Source: Panax quinquefolius (Eukaryota; Streptophyta; Magnoliopsida; Apiales; Araliaceae). Taken from it: DNA of 64,000 nucleotides. Under the pieces are notes generated by a model. The model was not told the origin of the DNA. It did no database searches and saw only the letters and a list, made by a program, of their open reading frames with translations. The stretch spans positions 123,624,307 to 123,688,306 of the forward strand of contig CM035164.1 of NCBI GenBank assembly GCA_020205615.1, written 5' to 3'. Shown piece after piece: positions 11,357 to 24,569 of the stretch. Each line of letters opens with the position of its first letter. Position 1 is the stretch's first letter. The position numbers were made by a program, and so were the translations under genes.

Positions 11357-14300
11357 TGTGAAAACCCGAGAATTTAGAAAATTTATTAAAATCTTAAATG
11401 ATTGATTTAAGGTCAGATAATAGACCTAGACAGAAAATAAGTGTATGTGTTTGATATTTTCAGGAAGGAATTTTGAGAATTTAAAATTTCTTTTGGTGAA
11501 TTATTCAAGATTAAGGGTATATGTGTATATGGTATTATGTGTATAGAATGTGGTTAAGGGTCAAGGGTTGACCAGATAAATTTTATCAAAGTTGAACCCT
11601 AATATTATTAGAACGTCAACGTTCAGTTAGAAAATTCTTGCAATTTATAAGAAACCCAAATTTTATGGTTTAAAACCCTAATTGTTCTGTCAGGAACCCT
11701 AATGTACGGTTATGGAATTAATTGCTAAATTAGTAATTTTAATTAGGAATTATTTAATCCTAATTGTCAACAATGATTTATAATTGCAAAATTAGAATAT
11801 AATTTGAAAATCCTAATTATAATTTACAGATATTAATTTTCTATTTGGAAAACTGAAATGTAAAATATTAGAAAATTGATTGTTGGGAACCTTAGGTTTT
11901 AACCCTAATGGTCAAACCTTAATGGTCAAGCCCTAAGGGTTGTAGCTAATGTCTAGAATGCCCTTGAAACTTTAAGTGAAATTACCAAAATGCCTTTTTT
12001 GTCCCATTAGTGCATTATTGGTGAATTATTTGTGTATTATTGCTAGCAATCTCCACAAAATCCGGCCAATCACCCTAAATTTGTCCTATGAGCTCTATTA
12101 TTGCCAACAAATTGATTAAACTACAAATCACATTCATTGCATCTATCAATTTATGTAGATTAAGAGAGAGAAAAGCATACTTTTATTTTCATTCTCTCAA
12201 ACCCTTTCTCTCTCTTCTAGATCCGAATTACAGAGTGAGAGAGAGTGGTAAGATAAGCTAATATCAGTACTTAGCTTTCCAAGAACAGATTCAAGGTTCA
12301 GAAATCAAAGATCAAAGCTTAAAGGTATAAAAACCCTAAACCTAGAAATCCTTTGATCTTATGTTATATGTTGTAATTGATTGTTTAAAAATGTGTATTA
12401 GAGTGTTGTTTAATGATCTGGGTTGATAGATCAAGGATCTATAACATCTATATGCACGATTTTGATATTTTGAAAAATCTGGAAAAAAATTCAAAAGATG
12501 GTGCGATGACCATATGTCCCAAGGCCTCATAGATTCGATGTGTGTTATGTGTTTTGAGTATTTTATGTTATAGATATGTTCTACGTTATATGGTCTTTTT
12601 AATCGGAACTAGAATCGCTTCTAGATGATGTATAGATCAAAAGTTATTAATGGTCAAAATACGTTGATGAACATTAAACCTATTTCGGGCAACCCAGAAA
12701 AATTTCGTAATTCGAGAAAAAAGTCGACAAAGGTTTTTTAAGGCCATGAATCTTACTTTGTTGTTTGATTTTTTGGTCATGTTGTTGTTTTCATGTGATA
12801 GACCGTATATACACTATACACTAAAGTCATTAGATCACTTAGATCTTGAACAAAATAATAGTAATTAGCGATCGAACCATCGTTGACCACCGAACTTAGG
12901 ACAAAATCTGGAAAACCAGATTTATCAAGAACACGCGTTCGGCAAAACTTTGGCCGAACCCGGATATTGGGTATGTGATGTTTTATGTTGTTATGATATA
13001 ATTTTATTGTACCACGACACCTATACTACACGTTTGAATTCATAGATTACATAAAACATTCTTAGAATCAAAGTTATAAAGATGCAAAATAGGGACCCTT
13101 AAACTGTTTTGAATTTCGGCAGGCAAATTTCTGAAATTCAAGAACAAGTCCGACAATGATTTACGGAGCCTAGATCTTGCTTATATGTTATTGTTTGATC
13201 ATGAAATTAGTATGTAATTTGCGTATTACATTTATATTTACAACCTTGAAGCTTTATCCAACCAAGAAATTTTAGGATCAAAGATTTATTGTTGGTCAAA
13301 CCTCATGCCTCGATAATCGACTTGGTTTTTCCAGCAGAGGCTCAAAACACTCAAGAACACCTATAGCGACATTTTACATTGCTATATAGGCCCTTTTAAT
13401 GACAGTTTAATTAGAAATTTCTTATTTTAATTAAATAAATAGATAAAATGGTTTTAATTATTAAAATACATAATAAATTATGAAAAATTATTTTAAAGTC
13501 CAAAAATTAGTTTTTAATTATTTTGAGTATATTTCAAAAATATTTAATATTTTTGGAATATAAATAGTATTTATTTATTTAATTATAATATTAAATAAAT
13601 TATTTAAAATGGTTTTAATTCATGAAAAATCATGAAAAATTATATTATGGTCTTAGAAAATATTTGAAGTTATTTTTGATGACTTTTAATATTTTGTGAT
13701 GAATTTCATTAATAATTTATTATTAATGGTAATTAATTTATTTAATGAATATATTAAATAAATTATGGAAAAATAGAATTAATGATTTAAAATTATATAA
13801 AAATGATTTAAGTATTATAAAATATATTTTAAGTTATAAAATATAACTTTTGATATTTTGGCATGAAAATATTAATATTTTATTATTAATATCAATTATC
13901 GATAATGGATTTAATCGCTTTAAAAATCATATAAATATGATTTTAAGGTATTAAAATACTTTGTGATATTATAATTATATTATAATATTATGTTATGATT
14001 TTCATTAATATTTAATGATAAATAGATATTAATGATTAAGGAATTATGTGGTATTTAATTCTTTTAAATCTGAGTATTAATGATTGAAAAAATGTTGATA
14101 AATGATAATAATTATCGAAAATTATTGCAAGTCTATGAAAATTATCTCTCATCATTAAAAAATTATACGTGATAATTGTTTAGTGTTTAGCCGAGTTTAA
14201 TTGAACTTAAACTTCGTGAATTGTCCGACTGTAATCAGTCGGGATAATAGAATTATATCGATTTCAACTTCTGATTTGCAATAGTTTGACTTGATGTTAT

Positions 14301-15074
14301 GTCTTATGTGTATAATAGATCGATAGGATTATATCTTTATGTGTTTAGGTTATTCTATGTATATATATAACAGTATTATACTGTGATGATATTATTCTAA
14401 TATTGGAGATTTATATTAGGTCCCAGACGAAGCTTATTATATTGTGTTACGGTAATCAACGGTTCAGGCAAGTTTCCTTTTACTTAACTCTACTAAGAGT
14501 TGTTCATTCGGATATACTTATGGTTAATCATCTCTGATTGCCATGTTGAATTGTACTCTGTACATCTTGCATGTATAAGTCAGGTATGAAAGGCTGATCA
14601 CCTTCATTACCAGTTGGTCCAGATATATTATTATTCTTGTTCAATACTTATTCAGTCAAAATTTTGTTCATGCTAATTCACAAATACATTGTGAAGGATA
14701 GCCAACTTATTATTCAGACTCTTTAAATCATGAGATATCTTTAAATTATTTTAAAACTTGCTTGACAACTTTCATGCTCACCCTTGCTATATCATGATAA
14801 ACATTGATGATAAGGTGAATGCGTTCGGATACAGGAAAAGGATAATGCCAAGTTCTGCTTGGGATAGAATGTGCAGCTAATTTATAAAAGTAGTTTTGAT
14901 TAGTATTGTTATGTGTTAGATAGTTTATGATTTGTGTATAAGTTAAGGTTATTCGATTTTGGGAATAGTGTGTAAAGTGTACTGTATAAACAATCTATGT
15001 TTATATCTTCCGCAACAGTTATAGAAATAGTAATATAGAATCGCGGTGATTTGGACCCGGATTGGGTCGCTCTA
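11357..15074. mobile_element. 3.7 kb insertion flanked by ATACC, possibly a solo LTR of another family
   Basis: The sequence begins TGTGAAAACCCGAG and ends GGGTCGCTCTA. It is flanked by ATACC on both sides (11352-11356 and 15075-15079), and removing it plus one copy restores the normal LTR tail GTATACCTAATTTTGGGGG. No coding region is recognisable: it is AT-rich, with CTCTCTC runs near 12190 and CTCACCC near 14778. The TG start and 5-bp duplication suit an LTR, although the right end is TA, not CA. It is unlike the other LTRs in the window, so the family is not assigned. Confidence 0.6.
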
Positions 15075-15098
15075 ATACCTAATTTTGGGGGCGCCACA
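15075..15098 (+). repeat. End of the 5' LTR of element 3
   Basis: AATTTTGGGGGCGCCACA is the LTR terminus, separated from its upstream part (11296-11356) by the 3.7 kb insertion. It abuts the primer-binding site. Confidence 0.75.
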
Positions 15099-15099
15099 A

Positions 15100-15112
15100 T
15101 TGGTATCAAAGC
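15100..15112 (+). other. Primer-binding site of element 3
   Basis: TTGGTATCAAAGC follows the LTR end by one base. It matches the TGGTATCAGAGC complement of plant initiator methionine tRNA with one difference. Confidence 0.7.
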
Positions 15113-15282
15113 TTAGGATATGATCCTGGCTAAGATGTGAGAATAGAACTAGGAGGGAGAGGCGGGAATTCCTTCATTTAGTATAACCTACCTAAGTTTT
15201 TTTGGTATTTAATTGGTCGGTCGAATATAGGGATAATATGTTACATGTCAATTAACCTTTTGTTTTGTGGCGAGATCTGAAA

Positions 15283-16395
15283 ATGACATCCGAGAATGTT
15301 GAGAATAGCAATGGAGCACAAAGCGATCGTTGATTCACCACATATCAATAATCGGGATAATGTGCATCGAAGGCGACAATCTTCATGCAAACAACAACAC
15401 CGACCAAATGATGAATGATGGAATGTTCGGAGGCTTTATGCAATTCATTAAATACAGCATTTGGAGAGCAATGCGGCTCTGTCCAAAATGTAGGTGGAAA
15501 CACTCGAAACTCTCGGATGGTCCACCGCTAGCAGCGATTCAAGGAGTGGGACCACCGGAGTTTATTAGAGCCAAAACCACTTAAAGGCGGAAGCATGGAT
15601 AAAGCAGATCACCAAGATATTTGATGTCTTGGGATGCTCCGAGGAGCAAAAGGTTTCCTTTCACGCCTTTATGTTGCGAGAGGCGATTTCGGGTGGGAAT
15701 CAGAAAGCGTACTCAACTCGCCTTACATGAAGATGTCTTGGGAAAAGTTCCAAGAACTATTCAACGACAAGTACTTTCCGAAAGTATTCGCCATATAAAA
15801 GAGGTAGAATTCATCAAGTTGAAGCAAAATAATATGACCGTGTCGCAGTACGAAGCTAAGTTTGCGAGTTGTCTCGGTTTGCATCCCACTTGGTGGTTAA
15901 TGAAGAGAGAATGACGCAGATGTTTTTAAGAGGTTTGAAGCCGGAGATACGTCAACATCTTATTTCTCATAAACTGTGTTTGTATTCAGATGTTGTAAAT
16001 AGGGATCAGTTAGTGGAGCGCGATAACGAGTCAATGCAACCAAAGGAGAGCAGTCATCAAAGCGGTGACAACAAGCGTGGAGGGAATCAACAGGCCAGAA
16101 ATGGTAACCACTTCGGTGGTAATCAGGGCCAAAATATTAAGAATGGAAATTTTAAGAAGAGGAGATTCAACAATGATGGAAGGACGTCAGCACCAGCACC
16201 CGTTGTTAAAGAAGGAGAATGACCACCTATCATATGCTTCAAATTAGGAGGGAGGACACATCGATCAAAAGCGATGATTCAGTCAAAGCATGTTATAATT
16301 GTGGAAGAGAAGGTCACTTAGCCCGATTTTGCAGTTCACGGAAGACAAGTTCAGCTAGGATGGAGGCACCAAAGGCCGTCCCAGAAAAGTAAAAG
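15283..16395 (+). pseudogene. Element 3: gag
   Basis: The gag reading starts at ATG 15283 (MTSENVENSNGAQ), is soon stopped, and continues in other frames. LGPPEFI-like residues lie near 15550, a retrotransposon gag core spans 15621-15914 (VLGKVP, IKEVEFIKLKQNNMTVSQYE) and 15869-16222 holds the basic, Asn/Gly-rich linker. A CCHC knuckle reading CYNCGREGHLARFC lies near 16289-16333. Multiple frameshifts mean no functional capsid protein is made. Confidence 0.8.
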
Positions 16396-18186
16396 CCGGT
16401 AGTGCAAGGGAGAGCGTTTGTTATAACCTCCCAGAAAGCAAGGAACCCGAATGAGGTCATCGCGGGTAAGCTTATCATAAACTCTAAATAAGTCTATACT
16501 TTATTTGATCTGGGTTCTACCCATTCTTTTATTTCTCCTACTTGCGCCAACGATTAAATTTGACTCAGAGAAATTAGACTTTGACTTATCTATGGAAACT
16601 CCATTGGGAGAAACCTTCATTACATCCACTGTTTATAAGTCGTGTTTGGTTCAAATTGGTAACCGCACATTACCTGTCGATCTTATTTGTTTAAAAATAC
16701 TTGCGTTTGACGTAATTCTAGGGATTGATTGGTTAAATACTCATCATGCAAAAATTGATTATTTTCGTAAGGTTGTTAGTTTTCATATTCCTAATCAACC
16801 TATTATGCAAATTCAAGCGACCAAACCATTAAAATCAATCACGGTCATTTCAAGCCATAAAGCTATTCATTTATTGAAAAATGGATGTCAAGCTTTCTTA
16901 GATCATGTCACAGATTTAAACAAAAATACGTCAGTTTTGAACGATATTTCTATTGTTAATAAATTTCTTGACGTATTCCCTGAAGAACTTCTTGGCCTAC
17001 CCCCATAGCGTGAAATTAAATTTTGTATCGACCTTGAACCTGGTACAAAACCCATTTCTAAAGCCCCATATTGAATGGCTCCTATTGAACTTTAGGAGTT
17101 AAAGACCCAATTATAGAAATTGTTAGACATTGGTTTCATTCGTCCTAGTACGTCTCCTTGGGGTGCTCCTGTTCTATTCGTGAAGAAGAAAGATGGGAGT
17201 ATGCGACTTTGTATTGATTATCGAGAGTTGAATCATGTCACCATCAAAAATAGGCCATTGCCACGTATTGATGACCTGTTTGACCAGTTGCAAGGAGCCA
17301 AATTCTTTTCAAAGATTGATCTTCGTTCCGAATATCACCAATTGAAGATTAGAATCGATGACATTCCAAAGACGGCCGGAACTCAGACGGGCATTATGAA
17401 TTCCTAGTCATGTCCTTTGGATTGACTAATGCCCTAACGCCTTCATGGATATGATGAATCGAGTATTCAAGGAATATTTGGATCACTTTGTGGTCGTCTT
17501 TATTGATGACATCCTTATTTATTCCAAAAGTCGTGAAGATCATGAAGCAACACTTGAGGTCGACACTCCAAAAGCTTCGTGAATACAAGCTTTATGCCAA
17601 GTTAAAGAAATGCGAGTTCGCTTGAGGAAGTAGCATTCCTTGGACACGTAGTATCAAGTCATGGAATATCTGTTGACAAGAAAGATTGAAGCTATTCAAA
17701 GTCGGGAGCAACCTAAATCGATGATCAAGCACGTAGCTTTCTCGGACGAATTTGGTTATTATCGAGGAGATTCGTGGAAAGATTTTTCGAATCGCTACTC
17801 CACTCAAATTGACTTGGAAAGATACAAAGTTCGGTTGGAGCGAAGAATGTGAGAAGAGTTTTCAAGAACTCAAGAGGAGACTCATTTCAAGACTGTTACG
17901 ACAATACCATCCGCTCGAAGGATTTGTCATCTACCGTGATGCTTCGGCAAAGGGTTAGGATGTGTTCTCATGCAACATGGGAAAGTCATAGCCTTTATGC
18001 CTCAAGACAACTCAAAGAATATAAGAGGAATTATCCTACTCACGATCTATAGTTAGCATTTGTTGTCTTCGTGACTTAAAATTTGGAGGCATTACTTGTA
18101 TGGGAGAAAGTGGAGATCTTTACGGATCATAAAAGTCTCAAATATTTCTTCACTCAAAAGGAACTCAACATGCAACAACGCTTAGG
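16396..18186 (+). pseudogene. Element 3: protease, RT and partial RNase H
   Basis: An aspartic protease active-site relic reads LFDLGSTHSFISP near 16496-16540 (Leu replaces the usual Ser or Thr after Asp). An open frame at 16505-17008 covers the protease body (DVILGIDWL). RT follows: [20 protein letters not shown] (about 17140), the catalytic FIDDILIYS near 17499-17525 in another frame, then the RT thumb and RNase H start (FQELKRRLIS, GFVIYRDAS). It breaks off after ELNMQQR near 18183 and LTR sequence follows directly. Frameshifts and stops are frequent. Confidence 0.8.
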
Positions 18187-19360
18187 ACTGATTTCATCTT
18201 TATTATTACATTGAATATCCTCATGCATGCGTTTTACGTACGGACGTGGTTAGATTAATTATTATTTTGTTGGAATAACTCACCTGCATGCGATCTATCG
18301 CATGCTCGGTGATTTCTTTTGTTATTCCATTCCTTATTATACTCAAATTGGTTAAAGTTTTGACTTCTATAGTCCATGAAATTAGTGGAATATTCTTGAT
18401 ATTCGCGCTTCATCCAATATCTTTTCATGGAAATATTCTTCGAGCATTCTGAATTTTCTTGCAAAAGCAAGATCATGTTGACAACTTGGACGTTATTAGT
18501 TCCTGAATAAATTAAATCTTGAATTTGTTTTATTGAATTCTTATATTATTATCATCATCCTCATGTTTATATTTGTTTTGAAAGTCATCGTGACTGTAGT
18601 GCATAGATGGACTTGGTATGATGATTATGACTGAGGATTATTCAAGTATAATCATACATAGTAATGTTACAAATGATATGGTAAATGTCCTCATTGGCTC
18701 GTAGAGCATTGATGGATGATTGTTAGCATGATCATGACCATTGATGAATACACGAATGTCCTCGGCAGTAGTGCATGGATAATTTGTGGTCGTGATATTA
18801 AAGAATATCCTCGGCCGTAGTGCAGGGTAATTCGGTGATGTGGATTATTTATTATTGTCGAGTCCCAAATGATAAAAGTGATGAAAACCTTTTAAATCAT
18901 AAAAGATAGTAGATTTTATTCTCTACTTGACTCTTTTAATGGATTGCTTGTTCCGCTGCAGTTAAACTTGATGTTGTTATATTTTATCAGTTTAACACTG
19001 TTGAAGGCTAATGATAATTTAATCTGCATTATCTTAGTCATATTATTTCTTACTAGGATAGTTGAGCTCACCCTTTCTTTCACTATTCTCTTCAGGAAAT
19101 GAGAACGTGTCGATTGGGACGAGTGGGGAACGGAGTGATGGTCGGGATGATAGTATTAGCTAGTAGTCCTCACTATTCGTTAAATAGTGTGACAATAAAT
19201 GTAATGAGGACTTATTCTGAGAGTGGATATTGTTTAGAAGATAGTATTTGTATTTCAACTCACAGCTCTCTTGTTGTATAATTAAGATTGTATTTATATT
19301 CTGTACCATGTATTTGGCGACTCAAAATAGGTGATGTATACCTATTTTGGGGGCGTCACA
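18187..19360 (+). repeat. Truncated 3' LTR of element 3 (subfamily I)
   Basis: LTR-interior sequence starts directly after RNase H (compare 57960-58010) and runs to GGGGGCGTCACA. It carries the TAGTGCA minisatellite near 18595-18840. The first half of the LTR, including the TATA box, is missing. Confidence 0.7.
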
Positions 19361-21087
19361 ACAACTGCATTTATTTTCAAGAGCAACAATCATAAATCAA
19401 CGATAATTTGGTCAGAAAAAGAAACCAATTTTTGTCGTGAATAGTACCCGTGAATAGTAACTCGTGAATAATACTTCAGATTATAATACATAGTATCGTA
19501 TACGTAAATAATGTCATATCGTAAATAGTCTCAGAGTATCGTGAATAGTGCCGATACGTGAATAGTAACCCAGACTCAAAAAGGTAGAAATTCCACAATA
19601 AGATCCATACCAATATGTCGAAGATAATGATATTGAAAGAATAACATCATTATGAAGAATATAATATCCCTTAATATCCCTTACTATCCCTTACCTCAAA
19701 AAAAAAAGACTTCCGATCGGATATCGGATATGACGCTTAAAGGAAACTGCAGACCGATGAATAGCAACTCACCAAGTATCTAAATACTCACAAAATACAC
19801 TCGATAATCTAGAGAGAAAAAGAGAAAACTTATGAATTCGGTGTGATTTTCAATTCTAACTTAGCCCTCTATTTATAGGAAAATATTAAGACGCCAAGCA
19901 GACTTGACTTCCGCTACCGATGGCTTTACCGCTACTATTCCACCCACCAAAAATCAGCCATCTTCCCCAACAACCAAAAGTGGGGCCCACCCATTTCTAG
20001 AATTTTCCAAAGAAAATCATTTATAAACCTAATTTCCGAATCACCACCTCTTAAAATTCATAACAAATCATTCGATTTCATTTTAACGGTTCAAAATTTG
20101 TGAACATATACTCAACTTATATATGTATAACATATCCAAAAATCACAAAGATCCAACTACGATTAAAAATTATAACTCACACAATAAAACTGTAAGAACA
20201 CTGATTTGATCTTTTAATACCTCCGATCTGACAAAATACTGATAAAACACCTCAACATTAACTCTTTTATTTATAACCACATAAATAAATTCATCATTTA
20301 TATCCACATCAAATAAATATTTCCTTATCATATAAATCAATAATTAATTATTCACAAATAATATTACAGAATCACAATAATGACAACCAGGCAGTTCCCA
20401 GGAAAGAGGGGACTTTCCAATAAAAAAAATTCCTTACTAGTGCGCAATTAGGTGACCAAACCTCTCTTTGACAGAACTTTCTAGACATTGCCAATAATGT
20501 TATCTAATAATATTATTCCAAATAATATGAATTATTGATCTGATAATGGAGATACTATGCAGTGATAATTATTGAAACAACAATAATATACAATATCAAC
20601 GCAGCAATTATTGAACCAATAAAATAAAATATTGAGCGATAATTATCGTAATAATTATTGAGTAGTGTCTTTCTACGTAAGAATCAATAATTTAAAAATA
20701 TTGTGCAATCGCAAGTGTAATCTTCAGCAACGAACACGCCAGACATCTTGTATTATAACCACCGGTATTCCAACAAAGTGTTAATTCAGTAATAACTACG
20801 CCCGTTATTTATAAAAAACTCAAATTTGTCATTTTCTTCATCCGACAGTTATTAGTTATGGGACCCACAAATGATCGCACTGGGCTGCATACGGATATTC
20901 TCGACAAAAAGATTATTCCACCACCAAACGAATATTCCCAAACAACAATGAATATTTTATAACCACTTGCGTATTTTGAAAAATTTATATATATCACCCT
21001 TAACTTTAACTTGTTATCAATTTAACCATTTACTGAATAATAATTATAAGAAAAATTGAATACTTTTATTTCATAAAATCTGGTCTT
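19361..21087 (-). repeat. Minus-strand LTR fragment (subfamily II)
   Basis: This is LTR-interior sequence in minus orientation, matching 9785-11290 closely. It has GTGAATAGTAAC repeats (19436-19570), a TATA complement near 19869 and the conserved block complement at 20446-20502. It stops at AAATCTGGTCTT, a few bases short of the usual GGGGTCTTACA end. Confidence 0.7.
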
Positions 21088-21807
21088 CTTTAAATTTATT
21101 TTTAATCGACGGTCCATATTTAAAGCAAAAATTTTTAAATATAATATAATATATTCTATTTATAATCTAATAAAACGAATAACTTTATAAAAATTTTACT
21201 ATCTGCAAATACTATGCAGCACTATGCAAATACTATGCATAATAAAATATAATATATTCTAATTATTGTCTAATAAAGCAGATAACTTTATAAAAGTATT
21301 ACATTTTTATATAAAAAGATTTTCTTATTAGCCTAATAAAAGCGAATAACTTTATAAAAGTATTACATTTTTATATAAAAAGTTTTTCTATTTTACTACA
21401 TTAATAATACCAATAAAACAAAGCCGAGTGACTTATCACATAAGTATCAATAATTAATCTTGTGTCTTTACTTTGCAACCACATTATTCTTGTGCTTTTT
21501 AACAACAAGGGTGTTTCAACGATTAACAGTAAAACTAAGTAGTTATTTTCATAAAAAGTATTTTTGTCGTTTTCTCAATCGGATAATAATTCCGTTGTGG
21601 GGTCCACCAATGATTGTCTTGCTTGTACAAATATTCCTGTTAAAAGCGAATATTCTCCACTAATCGAATATTATATAACAACTTGCGTACTTTGCAAAAT
21701 TTATAAATATTACCCACAGCTATAACATTATATCAATTTACTCCATAATATTCAAAAATGATATTTATAGAAAATTCATCTTTATTTATAAAAGTTGGGC
21801 TCTTACA
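21088..21807 (-). repeat. Minus-strand LTR fragment (subfamily I)
   Basis: This matches the right 700 bases of element 2's 5' LTR (9090-9780), including ATGCAGCACTATGC repeats, and ends GGGCTCTTACA. It is joined directly to the subfamily II fragment on its left. C-rich minisatellite follows. Confidence 0.7.
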
Positions 21808-21892
21808 ATGTATACACCCCTTACCCCCACCTCACACACCCCTACCCCACCCACCCCCACCTCCACCAAAAAAAATAATATTATGTGATTAT
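21808..21892. repeat. C-rich minisatellite, unit 1
   Basis: The unit begins ATGTATACACC, has a long CCCCACC-rich tract, then an A-run and AATATTATGTGATT. It is one of three related units, separated from the next by a solo LTR. Confidence 0.6.
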
Positions 21893-24425
21893 TGTGAGAC
21901 CCCAGATTTTATGAATAAAGATTTAATTTTCAAATATTTTTTGAATATTATGGTGTGGATTTGAGATAGTGTTATAGTTGTGGTAGTATATATAAATTTT
22001 GAAAAGTTTGTAAGTTGTCAGATAATATTCGATCGGATCTGAGAATATTCTTTTTGTCGAGGAATATCCAGACGATTGACAGTATAATCATGGTGGACCC
22101 CACAATGTAATTATCATCTGATTGAAAAATGAAAAATATTTTTATGAAAATAACTACGAAGTTTTACCGTTAACTGTTGAAACACCCAAATTAAAAGTAC
22201 AAGAATACGCGTGATCGCAGATAAGAAGACACAAGATTGACATCGATGCTTACGTGAGAAGTCACTCGCTTTTGTTTTATTAGTATTATTAATATAATAA
22301 AAAATGAAAAACTTTTTATATAAAAAATGTAATACTTTTATAAAGTTATTCGTTTTATTAGACTATAAATAGAATATATAATATTCTATTATGCATAGTG
22401 TTTTTGTATAGTAATATTTTTTTATATAAAATGTAATACTTTTATAAAGTTATTTGTTTTATTGTATAATAATTAGAATATATTATATCTTATTATGATA
22501 GTGTCATATAAAGTACTGACATAGTATTTTGCATAGTAAAATCTTTTTATATAAAACAAAATATTTTTATAAAGTTATTCGTTTTATTAGATTATAAATA
22601 GAATATATTATATTTTATTTTAAAAAAATTGCTTTAAATATGGACCGTCCGATTAAAAGTAAATCAACTGGATCGTTTCATGAATTAATTACTATTACTA
22701 CAATCCATTCTTCATAAATAGAAGCTCATTCCTTCATTATTTCTTACGAATTCACTTTGAAACTAGAGAGAGAAACTATAGAGAGTTATTCTTTTATAAT
22801 CTTGGCGTATTTCTTTTTAGAGTTTAAGAAAGTTTTGAAGCGTAGTGTAAGTTTTCTTGAGTATATCCTCGCCTACCAAATGTAATACTCTTCTTTCAAA
22901 GGTAAGGGATATTATTTGTTGTACTCGTAAGGGGTATTCTTTCTTTCTTATTCGTGAAGAGAACTTCTGTTATTCCATTCTTTATTATTCTGTTGGAATA
23001 ACCTGTATACGCGGGATACCCTATACTTGGTGAAATTCTTCTGTTATTCCAATATTTATCATTATGTTGAAATAACTTTGCTTTTGCCAAATCGCATACA
23101 CGTGGTGAAATTCTTACGTTATTCCATTATTTATTATTCAGTAGGAATATCCTCGCTTGCGGTCGTATTACGCTTGACTGGTTCCATTATTTATTATTCG
23201 TTGGAATATCCTATCTCGTGCTTTTTACGCATTGACTGGTTTCATTATTTATTATACATTGGAATAAACCGTGCGTGTGGTCTATCGCATTTCTCGGTGA
23301 TTTTTTTGTTATTCCATTCTTTATTATACCCAGTTGGTTAAAGTTTTGACTTCTATACTCCATGAAATTAGTGAAATATCCTTGATATTTGCGCTTCATC
23401 CATTATCTTTTCATGGAAATATTCTTCTGAGCATTCTTGAATTTTTACTCCACAAAGCAGTATCATGTTGACAATTTGGATGTTATTGGTTCCTGGATAA
23501 ATTAATTCTTGAACTGGTTTTATTGAATTATTATGTCATTGTCATCATCCTCATGTTTATATTATGTTGAAAGTTATCTGTGGCCTGTAGTGCATAGATG
23601 GACTTGATATGATTATGACCAGGGATTATTCAGTATAATCATGACCATAATGTTACAAATGTGTGAAAAAAATCCTCATTGGCCCGTAGTGCATTGATGG
23701 ACAATTTTTAGTATGATTATGACTATGGATTCTCTTCGGCCAATGGTGAAAAGATGAATTGTTTTATGGCATGATCAGGACCGTTGATGAAAACACGATT
23801 ATCTTTGGCTCGTAGTGCATGGATAATTCGTGGTCGTGATACTAAAGAATATCATTGACATGTAGTATAGGGATGATTTGGTGATGTGGATTATTTATTA
23901 AGCAGAGTCTCAGCGATAAAAATGATAAAAAAACCTTTTAAATCATAGAAGATAGTAGATTTTATTATCTACTTGACTCTTCTAATGGATTGCTTGTTCC
24001 GCTGCAATTAAACTTGATGTTTGTTATATTGTATCAGTTTAACACTGTTGAAGGCTAACGATAATTTATTCTGCATTATCTTAGTCATAATATTTCTTAC
24101 TGGGCTAGTTGAGCTCACCCTTTTTCTTTCATTATTCTCTTTAGAAAATGAGAACGTAGCAGGGACTAGTCGGGGAAAACAGAGTGATGGTCATAGATGG
24201 TGCATTAGTAGTCCTCACTATTCTGTGAAATAGTGTGATAATAAATGTAATGAGGACCCCATTGAGTTTTATATATCTACAGATGACAATATTTGTATTA
24301 AAACTCACAGCATATGTTTAGTCGTATTTTACACAACTGTTGTATAATTAAGTTGTATTTAAATTTTGTACCATGTATTTGGCGACTTAAGATGGGTGAT
24401 GTATACCTATTTTGGGGGCGTCACA
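21893..24425 (+). repeat. Solo LTR (subfamily I), target duplication ATTAT
   Basis: This 2.53 kb LTR runs from TGTGAGACCCC to GGGGGCGTCACA with perfect ATTAT flanks (21888-21892 and 24426-24430). With no internal region it is a solo LTR, the product of recombination between two LTRs. The TATA box is mutated (CATAAATAGA at 22713). It carries the TAGTGCA minisatellite near 23585-23870. Confidence 0.85.
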
Positions 24426-24430
24426 ATTAT

Positions 24431-24569
24431 GTATACACCTCATCCTCTACCCCCACCCACCCTACCCCCACTACTCCCAAAAAAAATTAATATTAAGCGA
24501 TTATGCATACACCACTCACCCTCTACCCCTACCCACCCCACCCCTACCCCACCCCACCCGCACCCCCAC
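24431..24569. repeat. C-rich minisatellite, units 2 and 3
   Basis: There are two further units of the ATGTATACACC / CCCCACCC / AAAAAAAATTAATATTAAG type. Unit 3 is cut at 24569 by the next solo LTR and its last bases reappear at 36768. Confidence 0.6.

Larger units (their letters stand above)
11296..19360 (+). mobile_element. Element 3: internally deleted Tekay-type LTR retrotransposon
   Basis: The plus-strand order is: tail of 5' LTR (11296-11356 and 15080-15098, split by the 11357-15074 insertion), primer-binding site, gag, protease, RT, partial RNase H, then a truncated 3' LTR (about 18187-19360). Integrase, chromodomain and the first half of the 3' LTR are deleted. The upstream part of the 5' LTR lies beyond the minus-strand insertions and outside the window. 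Confidence 0.75.

Noticed and set aside
15100..15125. tRNA-like match at LTR edges (also near 7340, 41452, 46467, 48121)
   Set aside because: Only the 12-13 base primer complement is present, with no tRNA cloverleaf.
24431..24569. C-rich tract as interstitial telomere repeat
   Set aside because: Plant telomere complement is CCCTAAA; the units here are ATGTATACACC plus CCCCACCC and do not match.
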